A stretch of DNA of 20,284 bases from an uncultured bacterium (lineage in GTDB: Bacteria; Cyanobacteriota; Vampirovibrionia; Gastranaerophilales; Gastranaerophilaceae). A model generated the notes under the pieces. It was not told the DNA's origin. It saw only the letters and a list, made by a program, of their open reading frames with translations, and made no database searches. Position 1 is the stretch's first letter. The number at the start of each line of letters is the position of its first letter. A program made the translations under genes and the position numbers. This document shows, piece after piece, positions 1-7,058 of this stretch. The stretch is taken from positions 1-20,284 of the forward strand of contig USEW01000010.1 of assembly GCA_900553845.1 (NCBI GenBank). Direction: 5' to 3'.

Positions 1-2
1 AA

Positions 3-107
3 AATAAAGCTTCACAAGACAACACAACAAAAGATGAATCGTATAAAACTCAAGTACTAGCCCAAAATGCATTAGCGCTTAAATCAACAACTGAACAACA
101 AAAATAA
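3..107 (+). CDS. C-terminal tail of an unidentified protein (partial)
   Basis: One frame is open from the window edge to a TAA at 105-107 and gives 34 residues rich in Lys, Gln, Thr and Asn, ending in STTEQQK. The other plus-strand frames close early. The composition looks like the hydrophilic tail of a longer protein. Nothing identifies the family, because the body lies outside the window. It converges on yidC, with a hairpin terminator in between. Confidence 0.45.
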   Translation, partial: NKASQDNTTKDESYKTQVLAQNALALKSTTEQQK

Positions 108-114
108 ATTAAAA

Positions 115-150
115 AAAGAAGAACGCTTTAATTATTAAAAGCGTTCTCCT
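115..150 (-). terminator. Intrinsic terminator of the glycosyltransferase-yidC unit
   Basis: A perfect 10-bp stem pairs 120-129 with 138-147 around an 8-base loop. Read on the minus strand it is followed by a T run (the A run at 111-117), as expected for the end of the yidC transcript. On the plus strand the tail is only weakly T-rich, so termination of the incoming plus-strand gene is possible but less certain. Confidence 0.75.
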
Positions 151-165
151 TTATATTAAGAATTT

Positions 166-1248
166 TTATTCTTTAAAATCTCCATCAATAACATTTGTAA
201 CGCTACCATTTGTTTTTGATGCTTTTTTTGACGCTTCTTCACAATCTATCTGTTTATTAATCATCATTGTTTGAATAACCTGAATTATATTACTTGAAAT
301 TAAATAAAGCAACACACCAGCCGGTATTGGAATAAAAACAAATGTTGCAGTCAACATAATCGGCATCATTGTCCCCATTGATTTTTGAATAGCTTCCTGC
401 TGCGGGTCAAGCTTTTGATTTTTATTTGATGCCATCATTATTTTTTGTGAAATATACATAGTTAAACCAAAGATAATAATTAAAATCAATACGTCCATAT
501 GGAAATTAGTTTTTAAAACAATCGTTGGCACTTGGGCTTTTAAAATGTCACCATCCCTTGTAAATGTGACTTTTTCAACTTCACGAGTAGTTGAATCAGT
601 TATTATAGTTTCAATTTTTTGTACCTTTTCAAGTTGGGAGTATTTTAAATCTAATTCATCCAAACTTATTTTAAAATCAATTGATTCACCAGGTATTATA
701 TCACCTTGAACTTTCAACGCCTTTTTTGAGTTAAATTTTACATCATCTAATTTATTATTGCCATATAAATAAACAGTGGCTGTTTTACCTGTATTAAAAT
801 AAGCATTTTTTGAAGAAGCAAAACTTCCATCATAAGGCACTCCAGCATTGCCACGAAGTGTTGCATCAAGTCTATTTATAAACAAAAATTTTGAATCGCC
901 CGCCATTTGTATAAACTGAGGGCTCATTAATGCTGAATATAAAAGAATAAATATAGGAAGTTGAATCAACATAGGTAAGCAGCCTGCCATTGGATTAAAT
1001 TTGTGGTCTTTATAAAACTCCATCATTTTTCTTTGAAGCATTTGAGGGTCTGATTTGTATCTATCTTGAAGTGCTTTTAATTTTGGTTGTAGTGTTTGCA
1101 TCATTCTCATTGAACGTTGTTGTGACACCCCCAATGGCCACAATGCAAGACGGATTATTATAGTTAAAATGATAATGCCAAACCCATAACTTCCAACAAA
1201 ACTGCTTAACATCTTCAAAAAATTTATTGTTAATGTTACAAAATCCAT
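166..1248 (-). CDS. yidC: Membrane protein insertase YidC/Oxa1/Alb3 family
   Basis: This is an insertase that helps integrate proteins into the inner membrane, alone or with Sec. Of 360 residues, the first core helix (about 18-40) carries Arg33, the position of the conserved groove arginine of the family. Residues 45-85 form the charged cytoplasmic hairpin. A NPMAGCLPMLIQLPIF block (about 86-101) starts the second helix, and hydrophobic helices recur near 251-272 and 290-320. An extracytoplasmic segment of roughly 135 residues, about 113-250 and predicted beta-rich, sits between the second and third core helices, where the loop is usually short. A GAGAGG ribosome site at 1260-1265 lies inside the end of the upstream glycosyltransferase gene, 6 bases away, so the two are co-transcribed. 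The usual rpmH-rnpA neighbours are absent. Confidence 0.93.
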   Translation of the reverse strand: MDFVTLTINFLKMLSSFVGSYGFGIIILTIIIRLALWPLGVSQQRSMRMMQTLQPKLKALQDRYKSDPQMLQRKMMEFYKDHKFNPMAGCLPMLIQLPIFILLYSALMSPQFIQMAGDSKFLFINRLDATLRGNAGVPYDGSFASSKNAYFNTGKTATVYLYGNNKLDDVKFNSKKALKVQGDIIPGESIDFKISLDELDLKYSQLEKVQKIETIITDSTTREVEKVTFTRDGDILKAQVPTIVLKTNFHMDVLILIIIFGLTMYISQKIMMASNKNQKLDPQQEAIQKSMGTMMPIMLTATFVFIPIPAGVLLYLISSNIIQVIQTMMINKQIDCEEASKKASKTNGSVTNVIDGDFKE

Positions 1249-1254
1249 ATATTT

Positions 1255-2664
1255 CTATTCCTCTCTTAAACTTATAACTTCTTTACTATTTATATTATTT
1301 ATATCTTCTACAAATTTTCTATTAATACCATGAGAAGTTTTGCCCCACTCCATAGTTTTTTTACCAAATATAATTTTAAAAACAATAAATAACACTAAAG
1401 GAAACCAAACAGCAATAAAATAAACACTTGTTTGAAGACCCTGTTTAAATGTCTCAATACGGCTTAAATTATTATAATGACGAATACTATATGTTATTCC
1501 TATCATATAAAATACACAAATTACACCGCCCAATATAATTGAAGCAGGAAACGTATTTGAATAATTTAGCAAGCTTCTACCCATTTGAAGCAAAAATTCT
1601 GATATTGCCATAAATGGCATAATAACTTCAGTTAAATATGCAATTAAATCAACACCTGTTCTAATCGACATATCTTTTGAGAATAAAATCGGGCGTATAT
1701 TTTCCAGATACCTCCGAATAGCTCCCTCAACCCATCGTCTGCGCTGTCTATATAAAGCCTTAACAGTTGTAATACCTTCTTCATAAACACAAATATTAGG
1801 ACAAAAACGAATATCCCAACCCTTTATTTGGAGTCTTGTTGACATATCCAAATCATCTGTAATTGTAAAGTTATTCCAACCATCTATATCTTCCAATGCT
1901 TTTCTTTTTATCAATTCACCATTACCACGAAGCTCAACAGCACCTTTAACAGCATCTCGTCCAACCTGGAAATGAGTATCAAGAGCATATTCATTATCCT
2001 GACATCTTGTTAAAAAGTTTTCTTCACGATTAATTATTACTTTCCTCGCTTGAACTGCTCCTATATCGTCAGGTTCCAAAAATGGTACAAGCTTGCAAAG
2101 AAATTCATCCTCAACGTATGCATCAGCATCAAATACAAGAATTGCTTCACCTTTTGCGTACTTTACAGCTTCATTTAATACAATTGATTTGCCAGGAAAT
2201 GCATCTTTTTCACGAATTAATATTTTTACATTCTCATATTTTTTTTCTAATTCAATTAAAACAGCGGCTGTTTCATCATCGCTTCTGTCATCAATAACTA
2301 TTACTTCATAATTAGGGTATTTAAGTTTTAAAACATTCTCGACTGTATTTTTAATTACATTTTGCTCATTATGGCAGGGAATCATTATTGTAACAAATGG
2401 TTTATATTCTTCATTTATAGAAACAGGTTTTTTTCGCGCTTTGCGTTTTCTATATTTATATGCAATCTGCATGTAAATAGCATATAAAGTCATGATTATT
2501 AAAAGACTTAATACCGCATAAAAACTTGATAGTCTATTTTGAAATATATCCAAAAACATCCATACACCAATAATTAATAGCAAGGCTACACGTTCAGTAA
2601 CCCCGCGCAGTCCCTTTTTTATTTCTTTCAAACTTTTCTTTACTTCAATTAAGTTTTTTATCAT
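1255..2664 (-). CDS. Membrane glycosyltransferase family 2 (PgaC/IcaA or cellulose-synthase-like)
   Basis: This is a processive-type family 2 glycosyltransferase of 469 residues. Two N-terminal membrane helices (about 26-41 and 47-69) precede a cytoplasmic GT-A domain. That domain shows the nucleotide-sugar site Asp125-Asp126, the D-x-D pair Asp179/Asp181, the TDD catalytic triplet (269-271) and QRRRW (307-311), the signature of synthases for poly-GlcNAc, hyaluronan, chitin and cellulose. Two to three C-terminal membrane helices follow. The product is probably an exported polysaccharide made from UDP-sugars, most likely a beta-linked amino-sugar polymer, but the sugar cannot be read from the sequence. 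No PgaA, PgaB or PgaD partner is adjacent. The ATG has no clear Shine-Dalgarno. yidC follows 6 bases downstream. Confidence 0.85.
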   Translation of the reverse strand: MIKNLIEVKKSLKEIKKGLRGVTERVALLLIIGVWMFLDIFQNRLSSFYAVLSLLIIMTLYAIYMQIAYKYRKRKARKKPVSINEEYKPFVTIMIPCHNEQNVIKNTVENVLKLKYPNYEVIVIDDRSDDETAAVLIELEKKYENVKILIREKDAFPGKSIVLNEAVKYAKGEAILVFDADAYVEDEFLCKLVPFLEPDDIGAVQARKVIINREENFLTRCQDNEYALDTHFQVGRDAVKGAVELRGNGELIKRKALEDIDGWNNFTITDDLDMSTRLQIKGWDIRFCPNICVYEEGITTVKALYRQRRRWVEGAIRRYLENIRPILFSKDMSIRTGVDLIAYLTEVIMPFMAISEFLLQMGRSLLNYSNTFPASIILGGVICVFYMIGITYSIRHYNNLSRIETFKQGLQTSVYFIAVWFPLVLFIVFKIIFGKKTMEWGKTSHGINRKFVEDINNINSKEVISLREE

Positions 2665-2752
2665 AATTTATATTTTATCAAAAATATATTAATTTTCGTT
2701 TTATGTTACATTTTGTAAATTTTTAAGACTAAATTCTCATTATTTATATGTA

Positions 2753-2781
2753 TTGATTGTTTTACAAAAAAACATTATAAT
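2753..2781 (+). promoter_or_regulatory. Sigma70-type promoter of hppA
   Basis: TTGATT at 2753-2758 and a consensus TATAAT at 2776-2781 are separated by exactly 17 bases. Transcription would start near 2788. A GAGG ribosome site (2811-2814) lies 7 bases before the ATG. The 157-base gap also faces the divergent glycosyltransferase gene, for which I see no convincing promoter. Confidence 0.75.
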
Positions 2782-2821
2782 TTGAATGTATTATTGAAAA
2801 TAGGAAGATAGAGGAAAAAAA

Positions 2822-5242
2822 ATGGATTTAAAAAAGAATTTTAGCCATTTTGTTTTGTCCGCTTTTGCTACAATGTTTTTATCAGGCTGTTGTGCATTTG
2901 CAGGTGAAGCAGATTTGGTTGTACCTGATTTTTCAAACCACGCTCAAAGCTTTAACTTGCTTTTAGTTGGTATTGGTATTAGCTTTTTAGGACTTATTTA
3001 TGGTTTAATTGAATTTGTTAAAGTTAAAAACATAAAAGCTCATCCTTTAATGTTAAACGTTGGCAATTTGATTTTTGAAACTTGTAAAACTTATCTTATT
3101 CAACAAGGTAAATTTTTGTTTTTGCTTGAATTTTTTATTGCAATTTGTATAGCATTTTACTTTGGTGTCCTTCAAGGTATGGGAATAATGGGCGTTGTAA
3201 CAATTTTATTGTGGTCTGTTATCGGTATTTTAGGTTCATATGGTGTTGCATGGTACGGCATTCGTATGAATACGCTTGCAAATGCAAGAACTGCTTTTGC
3301 GTCACTAAAAGGCAAACCGCTTGACGTAATGAATATACCATTAAATGTAGGTATGAGTATTGGTGTTTTACTTGTAAGTGTTGAGCTTATATTAATGCTT
3401 ACTATTTTACTTTTTGTTCCAGGTAACTTAGCCGGTGCTTGTTTTATAGGTTTTGCTATTGGTGAATCATTAGGTGCTAGTGCTTTGCGTGTTGCTGGAG
3501 GGATTTTTACAAAAATCGCTGATATTGGTTCTGATTTAATGAAAATTGAATTTAATATTAAGGAAGATGACCCGAGAAACCCTGGCGTAATTGCTGATTG
3601 TACAGGTGATAATGCTGGTGACAGTATCGGACCTACTGCTGACGGATTTGAAACTTATGGTGTTACAGGTGTTGCTCTTGTAAGTTTTATTCTGCTTGCC
3701 GTTCAACCTCAATATCAAATCCCGTTATTAACGTGGATATTTACAATGAGATTTCTTATGATTATAACCTCGGTTGTTTCTTATAAGATTAATGAATTCT
3801 TTACTAATATTAAATATAAAGAAGCTAAAACAATGGATTTTGAAAAACCATTGACTTCTTTAATATGGTTAACATCAATATTGTCAATTATTATGACTTT
3901 TGGGGTAAGTTATGCATTAATTAAAGATTTAGGACCTAATTTATGGTGGGTATTATCAACCATTATTAGTTGTGGAACACTTGGAGCTTCACTAATACCA
4001 GAATTTACAAAAATGTTTACATCAACAAAAGCTTGCCATACAGTTGAAGTTGTTAATGCTTCACGTGAAGGGGGTTCTTCATTAACAATTCTTTCAGGTC
4101 TTGTCTCAGGTAACTTTAGTTCATTTTGGATTGGATTAATTATTGTAGTATTAATGGTTATAGCTTATTTTGCAAGCCTTGCAATACCAAATGAAATGAT
4201 GATCTATGCTTCAATCTTTGCTTTTGGTTTGGTTGCATTTGGTTTTCTTGGTATGGGACCAATTACCATTGCTGTTGACAGCTATGGACCGGTTACAGAC
4301 AATGCTCAAAGCGTTTACGAACTTTCATTAATTGAGGAAGAAGAAAATATTGCGTCAAAAATTGAAGAAGAATATGGATTTAAGCCTGATTTTGAAAGTG
4401 CCAAAACATTACTTGAAGAAAATGATGGCGCCGGAAATACATTTAAAGCAACTTCAAAACCTGTTCTTATTGCAACGGCTGTTGTTGGAGCAACTACAAT
4501 GATTTTCTCACTTATTTTATTAATACAAAATACATTATCACTAAAACCTGAATCAATTTTGAACTTATTAAATCCATATACACTTATTGGATTTATCTTA
4601 GGCGGTGCAGTTATTTACTGGTTTACAGGAAGTTCAATGCAAGCCGTTACAACAGGTGCCCATCGTGCTGTTAAATATATTAAAGAACATATTGATTTAA
4701 ATAAAGAAGGTGGAAAAGCAAGTATTGAAAATTCAAAAGAAGTAGTTAAAATATGCACACAATACGCTCAAAGTGGTATGTTTAATATATTTATTGCTTT
4801 ATTTTCTTTTGCTTTAGCTTTTGCATTTTTCTCATCGCCTATAAAAACAGCGGATGCTATTTCTTTATTTATTAGTTATTTAATTGCTATTGCAGTATTT
4901 GGACTGTTCCAGGCTGTATTTATGGCTAATGCTGGCGGTTGCTGGGATAATGCAAAAAAAATAGTTGAAGTAGATTTGAAAGTTAAAGGCACTCAGCTTC
5001 ATGACGCTACAGTTGTTGGTGACACTGTTGGTGACCCTTTCAAAGATACCTCATCTGTTGCAATGAACCCTATTATTAAATTTACAACTCTATTTGGTTT
5101 ACTTGCTATGGAAATTGCAATTTCAGCTAAATTCCAAAACATTGCACCTTATGTAGCTGTATTCTTCTTCATTGTTGCCTTGTTCTTCGTATGGAGATCT
5201 TTTTACGGTATGAGAATAAAAGAGTACAAAGAAGAAAATTAA
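2822..5242 (+). CDS. hppA: Membrane-bound ion-translocating pyrophosphatase (H+ and/or Na+)
   Basis: This enzyme hydrolyses pyrophosphate in the cytoplasm and pumps H+ and/or Na+ across the membrane. The 806-residue length and about 16 hydrophobic segments fit the family. Substrate motifs are intact: GGIFTKIADIGSDL then KEDDPRNPG and GDNAGDSIGPTADGFETYG (about 225-285), and near the C-terminus ANAGGCWDNAKK and GDTVGDPFKDTSS. The GPTADGFETYG variant resembles the Bacteroidetes-type subfamily as I remember it. A Lys occupies the A/K switch site in GNTFKATSK (about 540-549). In canonical families this goes with K+ independence, but ion specificity cannot be settled by eye. The first 30 residues form a signal-like segment with LSGC at 20-23, which looks like a lipobox. 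It has its own promoter and a shared terminator. Confidence 0.95.
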   Translation: MDLKKNFSHFVLSAFATMFLSGCCAFAGEADLVVPDFSNHAQSFNLLLVGIGISFLGLIYGLIEFVKVKNIKAHPLMLNVGNLIFETCKTYLIQQGKFLFLLEFFIAICIAFYFGVLQGMGIMGVVTILLWSVIGILGSYGVAWYGIRMNTLANARTAFASLKGKPLDVMNIPLNVGMSIGVLLVSVELILMLTILLFVPGNLAGACFIGFAIGESLGASALRVAGGIFTKIADIGSDLMKIEFNIKEDDPRNPGVIADCTGDNAGDSIGPTADGFETYGVTGVALVSFILLAVQPQYQIPLLTWIFTMRFLMIITSVVSYKINEFFTNIKYKEAKTMDFEKPLTSLIWLTSILSIIMTFGVSYALIKDLGPNLWWVLSTIISCGTLGASLIPEFTKMFTSTKACHTVEVVNASREGGSSLTILSGLVSGNFSSFWIGLIIVVLMVIAYFASLAIPNEMMIYASIFAFGLVAFGFLGMGPITIAVDSYGPVTDNAQSVYELSLIEEEENIASKIEEEYGFKPDFESAKTLLEENDGAGNTFKATSKPVLIATAVVGATTMIFSLILLIQNTLSLKPESILNLLNPYTLIGFILGGAVIYWFTGSSMQAVTTGAHRAVKYIKEHIDLNKEGGKASIENSKEVVKICTQYAQSGMFNIFIALFSFALAFAFFSSPIKTADAISLFISYLIAIAVFGLFQAVFMANAGGCWDNAKKIVEVDLKVKGTQLHDATVVGDTVGDPFKDTSSVAMNPIIKFTTLFGLLAMEIAISAKFQNIAPYVAVFFFIVALFFVWRSFYGMRIKEYKEEN

Positions 5243-5266
5243 ACTAGAAAAACAATTAATACAAAT

Positions 5267-5307
5267 AAAAAACCTCTTTATTCATATTAGCTTAAAGAGG
5301 TTTTTTT
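5267..5307 (+). terminator. Bidirectional intrinsic terminator between hppA and csoR
   Basis: The 10-bp core stem pairs AACCTCTTTA (5271-5280) with 5293-5302, and it extends by four A-T pairs to 5267-5306. A T run follows on the plus strand, and the matching A run precedes it, so the hairpin can end hppA on the plus strand and the csoR gene on the minus strand. Confidence 0.88.
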
Positions 5308-5575
5308 ATTTCAAAAGTTTATTTAATATTCCAATAATTTCATCAATTTTATTTTGCTTTTGAAAGTCATTTTCATTCTCAAAAGTTTCACGAATACAAT
5401 GATTTAAATGATTTGACAAAATTAATAAATTGATTTTTTTAAGAATTGACTGAGTTGCCATAAGTTGAGTCGATACATCAATACAATCACGATTTTCATC
5501 TATCATTTTTAACATGCCATCAATTTGTCCACGGGCTGTTTTTAATAAAATTTTAATTTGTTTATCATCATGCAT
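5306..5575 (-). CDS. csoR: CsoR-type metal-sensing transcriptional repressor
   Basis: This is a small all-helical repressor of the CsoR/RcnR/FrmR family, 89 residues from the ATG. The family helix with ARGQIDGMLKMI (about 14-25) is present. Ligand positions are Cys31, His56 and Cys60. The spacings of 25 and 4 equal those of the Cu(I) triad Cys36-His61-Cys65 of the Mycobacterium tuberculosis CsoR, which favours copper over nickel (RcnR) or formaldehyde (FrmR). A TTG one codon upstream is also possible, but the ATG is preferred; its ribosome site is weak. It lies downstream of a cysteine-rich exported protein whose upstream region has a CsoR-like operator. A terminator separates the two, so csoR would be read through or have its own promoter. 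Confidence 0.87.
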   Translation of the reverse strand: MHDDKQIKILLKTARGQIDGMLKMIDENRDCIDVSTQLMATQSILKKINLLILSNHLNHCIRETFENENDFQKQNKIDEIIGILNKLLK

Positions 5576-5612
5576 CAATAAAAAATCCCTATATCACAAA
5601 AAAATAATAACA

Positions 5613-5645
5613 TAAAAGCACTCTTAAAGAAAAGAGTGCTTTACA
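5613..5645 (-). terminator. Terminator after the cysteine-rich protein gene
   Basis: An 11-bp stem pairs 5615-5625 with 5632-5642 around a 6-base loop. On the minus strand it is followed by TTTT and further T-rich sequence. It lies between the cysteine-rich gene and csoR and should separate or attenuate their expression. Confidence 0.75.
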
Positions 5646-5664
5646 TTATTCTGGCAATTAAAAT

Positions 5665-5949
5665 CTATTTAGATTTTTTAACTTTCTTCATCTTTTTACA
5701 ATCACACTTATGACTACTGCAATCGTCATTATTTAAACATTCACAGTTTTGTTCTTTACATTTACAATCTCCACTTTTACAACAATCACAATCACAGTTA
5801 CAATCACTTTTTTTAATAACTTTATGACATTCGCAATCACACTTTTTAGCACAATCACATTTTGTACATTCACTATCAGAAGCAAATGATGCACCAACTG
5901 TTAATGCAAACATTGAAAATAAACATAAAGTTGTAAATAATTTTTTCAT
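5665..5949 (-). CDS. Exported cysteine-rich (metallothionein-like) protein
   Basis: This is a 94-residue protein with a clear signal peptide: a Lys pair at 2-3, a hydrophobic core at 4-20 and SFA at 21-23 as likely cleavage site. The mature 71 residues hold 18 cysteines, mostly in CxC and CDC clusters spaced by Lys and Asp, with two His. Such thiolate density is what metallothioneins use to bind soft metals such as Cu(I), Zn or Cd, but this one is exported. I do not recognise a named family. An AGGAG ribosome site (5956-5960) precedes the ATG. The CsoR-like operator upstream and csoR downstream suggest a copper-induced sponge or chaperone in the periplasm. That role is inferred from context. 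Confidence 0.82.
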   Translation of the reverse strand: MKKLFTTLCLFSMFALTVGASFASDSECTKCDCAKKCDCECHKVIKKSDCNCDCDCCKSGDCKCKEQNCECLNNDDCSSHKCDCKKMKKVKKSK

Positions 5950-5973
5950 TTTTTTCTCCTTTTTTTACCTTGC

Positions 5974-5994
5974 ATACCTATAACCTAAGGGTAT
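5974..5994 (-). promoter_or_regulatory. Candidate CsoR operator
   Basis: The 21-base element has arms ATACC (5974-5978) and GGTAT (5990-5994), with a G/C tract next to each arm. On the minus strand it reads TACCC-N10-GGTA. This is close in layout to the TACC...GGTA pseudo-palindromes bound by CsoR in other bacteria. It lies 25 bases before the cysteine-rich gene, where binding would block transcription. The match was made by eye from memory of those operators. Confidence 0.5.
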
Positions 5995-6090
5995 AATTAA
6001 CTATTAATTTCTTCTTTTTCATATTCTCTTCTTTATTCTTTACTCTTCGCTCCAACACCCCACCCCCCACAGGTATATATGGTATAAAAA

Positions 6091-6129
6091 AATATAAAAA
6101 ATGTCAAGCAATAAAATCACTTGACATTT
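6091..6129 (-). terminator. Terminator overlapping the 3' end of the gene at 6117-6491
   Basis: A 10-bp stem pairs 6099-6108 with 6120-6129 around an 11-base loop. The minus strand continues into a T-rich stretch. The 5' arm lies inside the last codons of the gene and the stop codon is in the loop. Confidence 0.75.
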
Positions 6130-6491
6130 AAGAATCTCAAAATACTTTGAAAGAATCCTTTTAGACCATTTGAAATAGGTAAATTTGCATCTTCATAATA
6201 ATCTTTATAATCAGCTAAAATATCAGACGGAATAGATTCACCTTTGCATAAAATGTTGGAAAGCATTTCTAAGTAGTTATCCTGTTCATCTCGATATAAT
6301 AAATCATCTCTACGCAAATCTTCATCTGCTTCAAAATGACATATTGCATGCCAAGCACATTTTATTGAAGGATCATTAATTCCTTTTGGGAACAACAACA
6401 GTGCGTTTTTAACACATAATTGACCTGTCAGAACTTTTATTATAAGACGTCCGACATCTTTTCTAGCTTCTATAATGTCTTTTTTCAACAT
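6117..6491 (-). CDS. Hypothetical protein downstream of the BlaI-type repressor
   Basis: This is a 124-residue soluble protein of unknown function with no signal peptide or membrane helix. It contains scattered Cys and His (for example CAWHAICHFEADEDL about residues 45-59) and an acidic middle with DEQDNYLEML. It ends in a short hydrophobic stretch, GFFQSILRFLNV. I chose the ATG at 6491. A TTG at 6506 would add five residues, and neither has a Shine-Dalgarno. It starts 30 bases after the stop of the BlaI-type gene, so the two probably share a transcript. I recognise no domain. It may act with, or be controlled by, the repressor. Confidence 0.72.
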   Translation of the reverse strand: MLKKDIIEARKDVGRLIIKVLTGQLCVKNALLLFPKGINDPSIKCAWHAICHFEADEDLRRDDLLYRDEQDNYLEMLSNILCKGESIPSDILADYKDYYEDANLPISNGLKGFFQSILRFLNVK

Positions 6492-6521
6492 TATTTTTTT
6501 GAACAAACAAAATATTAATTA

Positions 6522-6866
6522 TTATAAAGCTTGATTGAATTCTTTTTCAACTGTTTTAGCCAAAGAACCCAAATCATTACGGAAATATTGACTGGCTAAT
6601 TTCTGAATTGCCAATTTACCCATCTGCATACGAGAGGATGTTGATTTGTAACAGAACTTTTTACCGATTTTGTATCGTGTTAATAGTTCTTTGTTAACCA
6701 AACGATCCATAACAGTCTTTACAGTCGTATAAGCACGTGTTGAACCATTCCCGTTCATTTTTTCCAATACAGTGTTAACGCAGATATTAACATCCTGATT
6801 GTCTTCTTCCAAAGCCCAAACCACATTCATAATATGGTTTTCAAGACTTCCATGTGTGTAATTCAT
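6522..6866 (-). CDS. BlaI/MecI/CopY-family transcriptional repressor
   Basis: This is a winged-helix repressor of 114 residues. The BlaI fold is seen from GSLENHIMNVVWAL (about 5-18) through STRAYTTVKTVMDRLVNKELL (two segments, about 42-62) to the wing RYKIGKKFCYKS. The C-terminal dimerisation part is short. The CxCx4CxC metal site of CopY is absent, so copper sensing through that motif is unlikely. No BlaR/MecR sensor protease or beta-lactamase is nearby. An ATG at 6899 would give 125 residues but lacks a ribosome site and sits about 10 bases after the predicted transcription start. The ATG at 6866 has GGGAG 9 bases upstream. The promoter region holds a TACTACA half-site, so self-repression is plausible. 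Confidence 0.85.
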   Translation of the reverse strand: MNYTHGSLENHIMNVVWALEEDNQDVNICVNTVLEKMNGNGSTRAYTTVKTVMDRLVNKELLTRYKIGKKFCYKSTSSRMQMGKLAIQKLASQYFRNDLGSLAKTVEKEFNQAL

Positions 6867-6915
6867 AAACCTAGTCTCCCTTTTTCTCCCTGGTTTCATA
6901 AATAAGTTTTGATTA

Positions 6916-6944
6916 ATACTACAACGTTAAAGAGAATTTGTCAA
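6916..6944 (-). promoter_or_regulatory. Promoter of the BlaI-type gene with a possible operator half-site
   Basis: On the minus strand, TTGACA (6939-6944) and TAGTAT (6916-6921) are spaced by 17 bases. TACTACA at 6917-6923 overlaps the -10 and equals one half of a classical BlaI operator (TACTACA-N-TGTAGTA). The other half is not conserved, so the operator call is weak. The promoter call is good. Confidence 0.65.
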
Positions 6945-7014
6945 TCAATTTTTAATAAAAATATGATCATTGTAAAATTTTTGCAATAATTTTTATTTAT
7001 TTATATTTTAAACA

Positions 7015-7050
7015 TGTTATAATTATATAGTTATTTAATTTAATAAGGAG
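7015..7050 (+). promoter_or_regulatory. Extended -10 promoter and ribosome site of glyA
   Basis: TG at 7015-7016 plus TATAAT at 7018-7023 form an extended -10; no good -35 is visible. AAGGAG at 7045-7050 lies 8 bases before the glyA ATG. This is probably the main promoter of the five-gene run that ends at 11340. Confidence 0.65.
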
Positions 7051-7058
7051 TAATAATA

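Noticed and set aside
2082..2311. Two overlapping plus-strand open frames of about 70 codons inside the glycosyltransferase gene
   Set aside because: They are antisense shadows of a gene with clear family motifs, with no ribosome site and low-complexity products.
6522..6866. CopY-type copper repressor identity for the BlaI-like protein, to match the nearby CsoR
   Set aside because: The C-terminal CxCx4CxC motif that defines CopY is absent.
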